From Prevotella lacticifex (GTDB taxonomy: Bacteria > Bacteroidota > Bacteroidia > Bacteroidales > Bacteroidaceae): a stretch of 64,000 bases of DNA. The position numbers were made by a program, and so were the translations under genes. Numbering within the stretch: position 1 is the first letter of the stretch; the number at the start of each line of letters is the position of its first letter. Below the pieces are notes generated by a model. It made no database searches. It saw nothing but the letters and a program-made list of their open reading frames with translations, and was not told the DNA's origin. The stretch spans positions 1,811,798 through 1,875,797 of the forward strand of contig NZ_BPTV01000001.1 in NCBI RefSeq assembly GCF_019973375.1, in the 5' to 3' direction. This document shows, piece after piece, positions 17,026 through 24,475 of this stretch.

Positions 17026-17703
17026 ATGATGAAAGCAAAGGCAGTAATCGTAATCCTCATGGCCCTCTTTGCGGCACCGGCTGTCGGCAGCGGAATGACT
17101 GTAGGCAGCGGACCGGCATTAGGTGGCAGCGGAGCGACAGTGGCTGTTGGCAGTGGAATGACAACGGCTATCGGCAGTGGGTTGTCAGTGACTTGCTATA
17201 GCGGACTGACAGTGGCTGTCGGCAAAGTTCCGGGCGACTGGGACTCACCATACGACCTACCGCCGACAACGGCTCTTCAGATTCCCGTCACGGCACTGTT
17301 GCAGTATCAGCGGGTGAAAACGACGAGGGGCAGTGCCTTTGCGCCTTTCCGCAAGTATGGCTTGCGGCCGATAGCCGCCCACGATGCAAACGTAAAGCTG
17401 TGGGGCTATCATGTGGCCATCGACACTACCCGCACCACAGTCGCGCAGCCCTACCGGCGTTTCTCACATCACGACCTCTACAGCTTTGCGGTCATCGACG
17501 GCGTGCAACCCGACAGCCCCGCAATGTATGTCTTCTGGTGGAAAGGCTACTACCGACATTTTGCGGCTCAGCTGCGGCAGATGGGATTCCGGATGAGCAA
17601 CGTCGCCGGACAAACGAATGTGCTGCGTTTCTCACGGTCCGACGTTAACGTCATCGTCGATTTCATCATCTGGGACGATATCTATGTCATGAGGATAAAA
17701 TAA
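17026..17703 (+). CDS. Unknown exported protein with a Gly-Ser repeat
   Basis: I do not recognise this 225-residue protein. It starts 6 bases after nadE with a signal peptide (MMKAKAVIVILMALFAAPAVGS). Residues 20-70 hold an irregular repeat of the type (A)VGSGMT / IGSGLS, four to five copies, which at DNA level repeats GGCAGCGGA-like blocks. From about residue 75 there is an ordinary-looking globular domain (TTALQIPVTALLQYQRVKTTRGS, then AMYVFWWKGYYRHFAAQLRQMGF) that resembles small Bacteroidetes periplasmic proteins of unknown function. The repeat may be a recent expansion just behind the signal peptide cleavage site. Confidence 0.65.
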   Translation: MMKAKAVIVILMALFAAPAVGSGMTVGSGPALGGSGATVAVGSGMTTAIGSGLSVTCYSGLTVAVGKVPGDWDSPYDLPPTTALQIPVTALLQYQRVKTTRGSAFAPFRKYGLRPIAAHDANVKLWGYHVAIDTTRTTVAQPYRRFSHHDLYSFAVIDGVQPDSPAMYVFWWKGYYRHFAAQLRQMGFRMSNVAGQTNVLRFSRSDVNVIVDFIIWDDIYVMRIK

Positions 17704-17790
17704 AGGACAACACATTGACAATTAGCATCTTGCACATATCCGCAGGGGAATGTGGTTTATCCCTGCCCCCGCAGTTGCGTAATGACGGCG
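17703..17790 (+). repeat. Dispersed composite element, left-arm fragment
   Basis: The stretch AACACATTGACAATTAGC, then TTGCACATATCC, then GGTTTATCCCTGCCCCCGCA and GTTGCGT aligns block by block with 63571-63650 (AACACATTGATAATTAATG, TTGCACACATCC, GGGTTTATCCCCGTCCTCGC, GCTGCGT). It begins at the stop codon of the preceding gene and runs into the BRO-like reading frame. Confidence 0.7.
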
Positions 17791-18206
17791 AGCCGTGGTT
17801 CGTGGGAAAGGACGTGGCTGTGGCTTTGGGATATGAAAGCCCAAGAGCAGCTGTTTCTAAGAAGGTTGACGATGAAGACCGAGGTGTTTCCAAAATGGAA
17901 ACACCCTCTGGAAAACAAGAAATGATCATCATCAACGAGTCGGGCCTCTACTCCCTCGTCCTCTCCTCTAAGCTGCCGCAGGCAAAGCAGTTCAAGCATT
18001 GGATAACCGCAGAGGTGCTGCCCACCATCCGATGCCACGGAGCCTACGTCACGACTCCCACCATGAAGCACATCACATCGCGCATCCGGAGTTTGGCATC
18101 ATTACTTGTGCTGCACCTATCCACTTGCAGGGGCGGCCTTTATGGCCGTCCGGTCGGTCGCCAGACCGAATCTCTGCATTTATTTCCGACGCACAACCAT
18201 GTCTAA
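17715..18206 (+). pseudogene. Truncated BRO-N (phage antirepressor-like) gene remnant
   Basis: Residues about 25-115 of this frame form a clear BRO N-terminal domain: DGEPWFVGKDVAVALGYESP, RAAVSKKVDDEDRG, then IINESGLYSLVLSSKLPQAK and FKHWITAEVLPTIRCHGAYV. BRO-N proteins are DNA-binding antirepressors of phages and mobile elements. The usual C-terminal half is missing: after about residue 125 the frame turns into unrelated Ser/Arg-rich sequence that overlaps repeats. No normal ATG start exists; the only in-frame start is a TTG inside a dispersed repeat element. I read it as a decayed prophage or mobile-element remnant. No integrase or other phage gene is nearby. Confidence 0.7.
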
Positions 18207-18236
18207 TATTCTGCGTAACCATCTGATGTTAAGACG

Positions 18237-18350
18237 CTTGCAGCACTCAATCAGTAGGGGTAGGGGTTATCCCCACCCTCGCTGCTGCGGTGTCTTTGCT
18301 TTGTATCTTGTCCGCTGTTGGTAGGACGGGGATAAATCCCGCCCTATAGG
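18237..18350 (-). repeat. Dispersed composite element, inverted right-arm copy
   Basis: Read on the minus strand, GGGGATAACCCCTACCCCTA, then GAGTGCTGCAAGCGTCTTAA and CATCA matches 63716-63775 (GGGATAAACCCTGCCACTAC, GAGTGCTGCAACGACCTTAT, CATCA). The plus strand also carries TTTGCTTTGTATCTTGTCCG, found again at 63680-63710. With the left-arm fragment at 17703 it brackets the BRO remnant. Confidence 0.68.
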
Positions 18351-18480
18351 AAATCATAGGAAACTATAGGAAACCATAGGAAACTATAGGGAGCCATAGG
18401 ACTCGATAGGAAACCATAGGACTAAATAGGAAATCATAGGACTAAATAGGAAATCATAGGAAATTATAGACAGCAATAGG
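18350..18480. repeat. 10-bp tandem repeat (ATAGGAAACC type)
   Basis: About 13 consecutive units of 10 bp, mostly CATAGGAAAC, TATAGGAAAC or AATAGGAAAT, with a few CATAGGACTA variants. It lies in the gene-free island between the BRO remnant and the thiamine operon. No open frame of note is associated with it. Confidence 0.85.
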
Positions 18481-18540
18481 ATAACCGCATGACCGGCAGC
18501 CGCTATAAGGGCAATAAGGAGGAAAATGATGATTTCGGGC

Positions 18541-18610
18541 TGCCGTTAACGGATTTTAACGGCAATAGACGGCTGAAATTTGGAAAAGCAAAAAGGATGT
18601 TATAACTTTG
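18541..18610 (+). promoter_or_regulatory. Orphan promoter module with inverted-repeat operator, copy A
   Basis: A perfect 9-bp inverted repeat TGCCGTTAA-N6-TTAACGGCA (18541-18564) is followed after 14 bases by TTTG (18579-18582), then after exactly 20 bases by TAACTTTG (18603-18610). That is a textbook Bacteroidetes promoter with an operator-like palindrome just upstream. No coding gene follows within 600 bases; the transcript would enter the repeats at 18671-19045. A second copy with the same spacing lies at 63138-63207 on the minus strand. Confidence 0.7.
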
Positions 18611-18670
18611 TGGAGTCGTTGCAGGGGGATATGGCGACATGGGGATATAGTACTGGGGAGTTTGCTATCC

Positions 18671-18800
18671 TCTCCTTACAGCATTAGATGGAGGAGATAA
18701 AATGTGGAACGGTGCGGTGCTCTACTTACAGCATTAGACTGAGGAGATAAAATGTGGAACGGTGCGGTGCTCTACTTACAGCATTAGATGGAGGAGATAG
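18671..18800. repeat. 50-bp tandem repeat, 2.6 copies
   Basis: Two full 50-bp units (18671-18720 and 18721-18770) and a 30-bp partial third (18771-18800) differ at only a few positions; each begins TCTACTTACAGCATTAGA and contains GAGGAGATAAAATGTGGAAC. It lies directly downstream of the orphan promoter module. Confidence 0.92.
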
Positions 18801-18844
18801 GGACCATCGAATCAGCGACACCTTTGAGGAGTCGCAGGAGTCAG

Positions 18845-18966
18845 GCAATTTCGTCGGATAGCAATAAAGAATTCTGAAGTTTTGTCGAATAAGAAACGCA
18901 AAAACGTCCTCGTGGTGGAAATTTTGTCGAATAAGAGGCGGTTTTTCTGAAGTTTTGTCGATTAAG
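18845..18966. repeat. Interspersed repeat with TTTTGTCGAATAAG core
   Basis: Three near copies of GAAGTTTTGTCGAATAAGAA (variants GAAATTTTGTCGAATAAGAG and GAAGTTTTGTCGATTAAGAA) and one weaker copy (ATTTCGTCGGATAGCAATAA) are spaced by about 40 bases. A minus-strand frame across it reads repeated FLIRQNF-like peptides, which looks like a by-product of the repeat. Confidence 0.75.
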
Positions 18967-18967
18967 A

Positions 18968-19045
18968 AACACAAATATAGTTTCTATAACTTCTATAGCC
19001 TCTATAGCTTCTATAGTTTCTATAGCTTCTATAGTTTCCTACACG
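18968..19045. repeat. 9-bp tandem repeat (TTCTATAGC type)
   Basis: About eight units of 9 bp (TTCTATAGC, CTCTATAGC, TTCTATAGT) are built around the palindrome CTATAG. The same unit, in the opposite orientation (GCTATAGAG), forms the array at 62826-62962. It lies about 80 bases upstream of the thiamine operon promoter. Confidence 0.88.
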
Positions 19046-19124
19046 CCTACACCTTCCTACGATTCCACTCAGTCCCCCCGTGTTCAATCGACTCAGCAGC
19101 GAGAGAAAAAATGGCGATAAGATT

Positions 19125-19155
19125 TTTGCTGTTATGATTTTTTTAGGTAACTTTG
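19125..19155 (+). promoter_or_regulatory. Promoter of the thiamine operon
   Basis: TTTG at 19125-19128, 19 bases, then TAACTTTG at 19148-19155 fit the Bacteroidetes -33/-7 consensus well. Transcription would begin about 20 bases before the TPP riboswitch. Confidence 0.8.
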
Positions 19156-19177
19156 CATTTGGTTAGCGCGATGGCTA

Positions 19178-19262
19178 ACTAAGGGGTGCTTGGTCCATTG
19201 GCCTTGCTGAGAATATACCCTCGAACCTGATCCGGGTAATGCCGGCGTAGGGAAGGAAGGAA
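19178..19262 (+). promoter_or_regulatory. TPP riboswitch (THI element)
   Basis: The conserved THI-box segments are in order and spacing: AAGGGGTGCT, CTGAGAATATACCC, GAACCTGATCCGGGTAATGC and CGGCGTAGGGAAGGAAGG. The aptamer senses thiamine pyrophosphate and normally shuts off expression when it is abundant. It lies about 40 bases before the start of a TonB receptor in an operon of thiamine uptake and activation genes. The mechanism (termination or translation) is not obvious, although CCCTTT at 19264 could compete for the AAGGGG strand. Confidence 0.95.
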
Positions 19263-19300
19263 ATCCCTTTAAAAGTCTTATTAAAATTTTTAAGGTAACA

Positions 19301-21649
19301 ATGAAAAAGATTGTACTCTTAACGGCAGCATTGGCATGTGCTGCGGGAGCTAACGCTCAGGAGAACGTCGACACATTGAAGGCTCAGAAGCTCAACGAGG
19401 TTGTCGTCAAGGCTGTGCGTGCTCCGGAGAATGCCCCATTCGCAGTGGCGAACATCAAGCTCAGCGACCTGCAGAGTTTCTCGAAGTCGGGTCTTGAGCT
19501 GCCTTACCTCCTTGCGCGCACACCGGGTGTGCTGGCGTGGGGCGAGAACGGCCTTGGCACCGGTACAGCCTACATGCGCATCCGTGGTGCGGCAGGCTCA
19601 CGAATCAACGTCACCCTCGACGGTGTTGCTCTGAACTCACCGGAGGACCAGACGGTGTTCTGGGCGAACATGAACTCTTACGCTGCCCTGCTCGGCTCAG
19701 TTCAGGTGCAGAGGGGTATCGGCTCGTCGACAAACGGTGACGGTGCCTTCGGCGGCAGTATCTCGCTGGCAACGGCAACGCCGAGTCTGAAACCGAGCCT
19801 CGAGCTCACGGGCAGCTACGGCAGTTTCAACACCTACAACGCCGGAGCAAGTTTCTCGACGGGACTGCTGAAGGATCACTGGGTGTTCGACGGTGCATAC
19901 CACGAGACAGCCACCGACGGCTACGTCCACGGCACTGAGGGCCGGAGCGGATCATATCTCGGTGCACTGACATACTACGGCGACAAGTTCGAGGTGAGCT
20001 ACAAGAACGTCGGCAACTTCGAGAAGACAGGACAAGCCTGGAACGGTGTGACGGCGGGCAACGACGACGTATCGCTGATGAGCTACGGCGTGCGCACCTA
20101 TGAGGATATGTACAAGATGGGACTCGGAAAGTTCAACTCGCTCTATGAGGGTATGGACATCGACGACAACGGAAAGGTCAACACCCACCGCTATCAGCTG
20201 CGCGACGGCAGCCTGTGGCGGAAGACCACCGACAACTTCTATCAAGACCACAACATTCTCTCGGCAGTGTGGCGCCCGACCGACCACTGGTCGCACAATG
20301 TGGCCATCCACTACACCTACGGCTACGGCTACTACAATGAGTTCCGGCCGAACTACAAGCTTGCGAAGTTCGGACTCACCTTCAGCGATGCCGACGGCAA
20401 CAAGGTCAAGCGCACCGACTTCATCCGCAAGAAGGGTCTGAGCCAGCACACCTACGGACTGGTGTACAACGCCAACTACAAGGACGAGAACTGGGATGTC
20501 ATCGGGGGTCTGAACCTCCAGCAGTTCCGCGGCAACCACTTCGGCTATCTGACATACATCGCCAACGAGGCCGTCGACCAGAAGTTCCGTCCCAACGACA
20601 AGAACTATATGTACTACAACTCGGATGCCCACAAGGACGACTACAGTGCGTTCCTCAAGGCCACACAGCACCTTAACGAATACTTCGACGCCTTTGCCGA
20701 CGTGCAGTTCCGCTACGTGCGCTACAAGACCGACGGCTACAACGACAAGTTCGTTGCCAACGCCGACGGCAGCTACAGCAATCAGATGCTGAAGATAAAC
20801 AAGAACTACTTCTTCGTCAACCCGAAGGCCGGAATGAGTTTCCACAAGGACGGCCACAAGGCCTACGCTTCCATCGCCTACGCCAACCGTGAGCCGGAGC
20901 GCAACAACTTCACCGACAACGGCAACTATCCCGCTCCAAGCCCAGAACGACTCATGGACATCGAAATGGGATACCAGTACACCGGCAGCAACTGGCACGC
21001 AGGAGCCAACCTCTACTATATGGACTACACGGGACAGTTCGTGCAGACGGGAATGAAGAGTGACATCGGCGAGTACCTCACGACAAACATCGACAACAGC
21101 TACCGCCTCGGTGCCGAGATTACCGCCGACTGGAGCCCGCTGTCGTGGATGACCATCGCCGGCAACGCAGCCCTGTCGAAGAATAAGATCAAGGACTTCA
21201 CCGAATATGCCGAGGACTGGAATGCCGACAACGGCTACCGCACCATCCACTACAGCAACTCCGACCTTGCTTTCTCGCCGGCAGCAATCCTCAACGGATT
21301 CCTCGACGTTCACTACAAGGGCTTCCGCGGTCTGTGGCACACCAACTACGTCAGCAGTCAGTATCTCGACAACACAAAGAACGACGACCGCTCGCTGCCC
21401 TGGTTCACGCAGACCAATGTCAGCCTGAACTACACCCTCAACGTCGGCCGCAAGTTCATCGGCATGAAAGAGGCTGTATTCGGTGTCGACCTGTTCAACA
21501 TCTTCGACCGTCACTATGCCACATCAGGATGGGTCTACTCGGCCTACGACAAGAAGAACATGAAGGACAGCGACCCACGCTACTATCAGATTGGTTTCAT
21601 ACCCGCGGCCGGATTCACGATGATGGGTAATATCACTCTCCGATTCTGA
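19301..21649 (+). CDS. TonB-dependent receptor, probably for thiamine
   Basis: This 782-residue outer membrane receptor has a signal peptide (MKKIVLLTAALACAAGANAQ). A plug domain follows (GVLAWGENGLGTGTAYMRIR and VTLDGVALNSPEDQ), then a long beta-barrel ending FTMMGNITLRF with the C-terminal Phe expected for barrel insertion. No carboxypeptidase-like N-terminal extension and no SusD partner are present, unlike the glycan receptors. The TPP riboswitch upstream and the PnuT and thiamine pyrophosphokinase genes downstream make thiamine or a thiamine phosphate the likely substrate; the same gene set is known in Bacteroides. The stop overlaps the next ATG by one base (TGATG). Confidence 0.92.
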   Translation: MKKIVLLTAALACAAGANAQENVDTLKAQKLNEVVVKAVRAPENAPFAVANIKLSDLQSFSKSGLELPYLLARTPGVLAWGENGLGTGTAYMRIRGAAGSRINVTLDGVALNSPEDQTVFWANMNSYAALLGSVQVQRGIGSSTNGDGAFGGSISLATATPSLKPSLELTGSYGSFNTYNAGASFSTGLLKDHWVFDGAYHETATDGYVHGTEGRSGSYLGALTYYGDKFEVSYKNVGNFEKTGQAWNGVTAGNDDVSLMSYGVRTYEDMYKMGLGKFNSLYEGMDIDDNGKVNTHRYQLRDGSLWRKTTDNFYQDHNILSAVWRPTDHWSHNVAIHYTYGYGYYNEFRPNYKLAKFGLTFSDADGNKVKRTDFIRKKGLSQHTYGLVYNANYKDENWDVIGGLNLQQFRGNHFGYLTYIANEAVDQKFRPNDKNYMYYNSDAHKDDYSAFLKATQHLNEYFDAFADVQFRYVRYKTDGYNDKFVANADGSYSNQMLKINKNYFFVNPKAGMSFHKDGHKAYASIAYANREPERNNFTDNGNYPAPSPERLMDIEMGYQYTGSNWHAGANLYYMDYTGQFVQTGMKSDIGEYLTTNIDNSYRLGAEITADWSPLSWMTIAGNAALSKNKIKDFTEYAEDWNADNGYRTIHYSNSDLAFSPAAILNGFLDVHYKGFRGLWHTNYVSSQYLDNTKNDDRSLPWFTQTNVSLNYTLNVGRKFIGMKEAVFGVDLFNIFDRHYATSGWVYSAYDKKNMKDSDPRYYQIGFIPAAGFTMMGNITLRF

Positions 21650-22266
21650 TGGAGCAGTTCCTGTCCGACCACTGGCTCGACATTCTCGGGACCATCATCG
21701 GCCTCGTCTATGTCTACCAGGAATATAAGGCGAGCATCTTACTATGGATCACCGGCGTAATAATGCCGGTGGTCTATATTTTTGTTTATCTCGATGCCGG
21801 ACTCTATGCCGACATGGGGATGCAGGTTTACTATGCCCTCGCCGCTGCATACGGATTCGTCAGTTGGATGCTCGGCAGAACCCACGGCAAGGAGGCGAAG
21901 GAAATGCCCATAACGGGGGTCAGCGCACGGACGGCGGCCCTGTCGGTGGCTGTATTCGCCGTAGCGTGGGGCGCAATATTCGTCATTCTCAAGCAGTGGA
22001 CAAACTCTACGGTGCCCGTTCTCGACAGTTTCGGCAATGCCCTGAGCATCATCGGACTGTGGTGGCTCGCAAGGAAATACATTGAGCAGTGGATAGTGTG
22101 GATTGTCGTCGACGCTGAGCTCGCGGCCCTCTACGTCTACAAGGATATTCCTTTCACAGCCGGACTCTACGCCCTCTACACGGTCATTGCCGTGGCAGGA
22201 TACTTCAAGTGGCGGGAGATGATGATGGCCGAAGCTGCTGACAACGAAACGACGTGCCGGCCATGA
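21649..22266 (+). CDS. pnuT: PnuT thiamine transporter (PnuC family)
   Basis: This 205-residue inner membrane protein has about seven hydrophobic segments. The PnuC-family motif WxxW is present in EQWIVWIVVD near residue 150, and the N-terminal LDILGTIIGLVYVYQEYKAS is typical. PnuC-type carriers move unphosphorylated vitamins by facilitated diffusion and depend on a cytoplasmic kinase to trap them; here that kinase is the next gene. The riboswitch context assigns thiamine rather than nicotinamide riboside. Its start overlaps the receptor stop and its stop overlaps the kinase start (ATGA), so translation is coupled throughout. Confidence 0.92.
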   Translation: MEQFLSDHWLDILGTIIGLVYVYQEYKASILLWITGVIMPVVYIFVYLDAGLYADMGMQVYYALAAAYGFVSWMLGRTHGKEAKEMPITGVSARTAALSVAVFAVAWGAIFVILKQWTNSTVPVLDSFGNALSIIGLWWLARKYIEQWIVWIVVDAELAALYVYKDIPFTAGLYALYTVIAVAGYFKWREMMMAEAADNETTCRP

Positions 22267-22946
22267 ACAAGATTATCACCAAGGACAGTACTTTCGACGC
22301 TGTCATTCTCGCTGCCGGCGACTTCCCACAGAGCGAGCCGGCACTGACGCTGTTGCACACAGCAACGACGCTGATAGCCTGCGACAGCGCGCTGAAGGAG
22401 ATTGTCGACTACAACAGCCACAGCACCGCCAACCGCCAGCTGCGGCCAACAGCCGTTGTCGGTGACGGCGACAGTCTGCCATCGGCACTCAAGGAGCAAT
22501 ACAGCACCCTCTGGCACCACGTGGAGGAGCAGGACTACAACGACCTGACAAAGGCCACGCGGTTTGCCGTCGACAACTACCGCTCCAAGACAATAGCCTA
22601 TATCGGAGCCACGGGGAAACGCGAGGACCACACTATCGGCAATATTGCGCTGATGATGTACTACACGGACCAGCTCGGCATCAGCCCCTGTATGATTACC
22701 GATTACGGATGGTTCGTAGCCGCACGCGGAGCCACCGACTTCGAGTCTTTCGAGGGGCAGCAGGTGAGCGTCTTCAATGGTGGTTGCAGGCATCTGTCGT
22801 CAAAAGGTTTGAAATGGAACATCTATCCCTTCAACTCGCTGTGGCAGGGCACTCTCAACGAAGCCACGGGCAATGCTTTCTCCATCAACGGCGACGGCGA
22901 CTATCTCGTCTACCGCACGTTCGACAAGAAAACCTACGCCAAGTAG
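22263..22946 (+). CDS. Thiamine pyrophosphokinase
   Basis: The protein has 227 residues from the ATG at 22263, which overlaps the PnuT stop as ATGA; a GTG nine bases upstream is less likely. Family motifs are visible: VVGDGDSLP (metal/nucleotide binding), EQDYNDLTKATRFA, and GATGKREDHTIGNI. The enzyme converts thiamine and ATP directly to thiamine pyrophosphate, the ligand of the operon's own riboswitch, which closes a feedback loop. It would trap thiamine brought in by the receptor and PnuT. It is the last gene of the operon, with a terminator following at 23032. Confidence 0.93.
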   Translation: MNKIITKDSTFDAVILAAGDFPQSEPALTLLHTATTLIACDSALKEIVDYNSHSTANRQLRPTAVVGDGDSLPSALKEQYSTLWHHVEEQDYNDLTKATRFAVDNYRSKTIAYIGATGKREDHTIGNIALMMYYTDQLGISPCMITDYGWFVAARGATDFESFEGQQVSVFNGGCRHLSSKGLKWNIYPFNSLWQGTLNEATGNAFSINGDGDYLVYRTFDKKTYAK

Positions 22947-23031
22947 ACTCCCGCTCATTCTCGGCATCTGGTCATAAAGCGGATTCCCATTTTGGGAACG
23001 TGGCCGGGAAGTAGATTAACAAAGACAACAG

Positions 23032-23075
23032 AAAAAGCACCACTCCCAAAGACACTTGGGAATGGTGCTTTTTTA
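23032..23075. terminator. Strong bidirectional terminator
   Basis: AAAAAGCACCA and TGGTGCTTTTTT, extended inward by TCCCAA/TTGGGA, form a long stem with a 6-base loop, with A and T runs on both sides. It separates the thiamine operon from the convergent citrate synthase gene and serves both strands. Confidence 0.9.
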
Positions 23076-23110
23076 TTCAGTCCGCCACAGCGGTTTTCAC
23101 ATCAGTTGCC

Positions 23111-24457
23111 TCATCGGTTGTCGATGGGAATATACTCTTTCTGTCCGAGGATATTCTTGTATGCTGGTCGGATGATGCGCCGTCCCTCGAAGTTGAGTTC
23201 CTCGATGCGGTGGGCAGTCCAACCGACGATACGACTCATGGCGAAGATAGGAGTATATATTTCCTGCGGCAGTCCAATCATCTCGTAGATGAATCCGCTG
23301 TAGAAGTCGAGGTTGGCACAAGCGGGCTTGTCCGACTTTCGGTGAGCCATAAGGCACTTTATTCCCTCCTCCTCGATGAGACGGAGAAAGTTGTACTCCT
23401 CTTCCCTACCCTTCTCTTTGGCCAGGAGTCCGGCAAGCCGCTTGAGCTCCATGGCGCGTGGGTCGCTGAGGGTGTAGACGGCGTGGCCGATGCCATAGAT
23501 GAGTCCTGTGTGGTCGTAAGCTTCCTTAGCGAGCATTCGGTTGAGATAAGTGTCGAGCTCATCGACGTTGGTCCAGTCCTTGATAGCCTCCTTGAGGTGA
23601 TGGAACATGTTGATACACTTGATGTTGGCACCACCATGGAGCGGTCCCTTGAGCGATCCGATGCCGGCGGCTATGGACGAGTAGGTGTCGGTGCGCGTCG
23701 ATGATGTCACACGGACGGTGAACGTCGAGTTGTTACCACCGCCATGCTCAGCCTGGACAATCATCAGCAGGTCGAGCATCCGCGCGTCGAGCTCGGTGTA
23801 GTCGTAGTGCTTAATCATGTAGAGGAAGTTCTCGGCAATGCTGAGGTTCTCCTTAGGATGACGGATGTGCAGACTGCGGCCCTGTACGCTGTGGCGGTAG
23901 ATGTTGTAAGCGTAGGCGATGATTGTCGGGAACTTGGCTATCAGCTCTATCGACTGCCGCATGAGATTGTCGCGGCTGATATCGTCGGGATTGGGGTCGA
24001 AGGTGTACATCTCGAGCACACAGCGCGCGAGGATGTTCATGATGTTCGATCCCTCGAGGTCAATGATGTGCACGATGGTGCGGTGGTCGAGAGGCATATT
24101 GTCGTTGAGCAGCTCGGTGAAGGCCTGGAGCTCCTCCTTGTCGGGGAGCTGTCCGGAGAGGAGCAGATAAGCTATCTCCTCAAATCCGAAACGTTTCTCC
24201 TTCAGCAGTGGCTCCACGAGGTCGTTGAGCTCATAGCCACGGTAGTAGAGCTTTCCCTCGCATGGGTGCAGCTGTCCTTTGTCGTCGCGCTCATAGCCCA
24301 CGACATTACCGATATTCGTCAGTCCGACAAGCACTCCGGAGCCGTCCTCGTTACGCAGTCCACGCTTGACGCCGTACTGCGTAAAGGCCTCTTTTGGTAT
24401 CTTGCAGGAGTTCTTTACTTCGTCGGAGAGTTTGTATATAAGATATTCCTTGTTCAT
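23111..24457 (-). CDS. gltA: Citrate synthase
   Basis: This 448-residue enzyme condenses acetyl-CoA and oxaloacetate to citrate. Recognisable blocks are EHGGGNNSTFTVRVTSSTRT, GSLKGPLHGGANIKCINMF with a catalytic-loop His, and IYGIGHAVYTLSDPRA. It resembles the large Bacteroidetes citrate synthases rather than the E. coli hexameric form. Aconitase lies 18 bases upstream on the same strand, so the two form an operon for the oxidative branch toward 2-oxoglutarate and glutamate. An isocitrate dehydrogenase gene, which I would expect beside these two, is not in the window. Confidence 0.94.
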   Translation of the reverse strand: MNKEYLIYKLSDEVKNSCKIPKEAFTQYGVKRGLRNEDGSGVLVGLTNIGNVVGYERDDKGQLHPCEGKLYYRGYELNDLVEPLLKEKRFGFEEIAYLLLSGQLPDKEELQAFTELLNDNMPLDHRTIVHIIDLEGSNIMNILARCVLEMYTFDPNPDDISRDNLMRQSIELIAKFPTIIAYAYNIYRHSVQGRSLHIRHPKENLSIAENFLYMIKHYDYTELDARMLDLLMIVQAEHGGGNNSTFTVRVTSSTRTDTYSSIAAGIGSLKGPLHGGANIKCINMFHHLKEAIKDWTNVDELDTYLNRMLAKEAYDHTGLIYGIGHAVYTLSDPRAMELKRLAGLLAKEKGREEEYNFLRLIEEEGIKCLMAHRKSDKPACANLDFYSGFIYEMIGLPQEIYTPIFAMSRIVGWTAHRIEELNFEGRRIIRPAYKNILGQKEYIPIDNR

Positions 24458-24475
24458 TGTTATCCCTTTCTGTTT

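Noticed and set aside
17715..18206. Intact prophage
   Set aside because: Only a truncated BRO-N domain is present, with no integrase, structural or lysis genes within several kilobases.
18350..18480. CRISPR array
   Set aside because: The 10-bp period without spacers is simple tandem repetition.
19952..21514. Long minus-strand open frame of 520 codons inside the thiamine receptor gene
   Set aside because: Val-rich antisense shadow of the receptor; no start signals or domains, and the sense frame is a clear TonB receptor.
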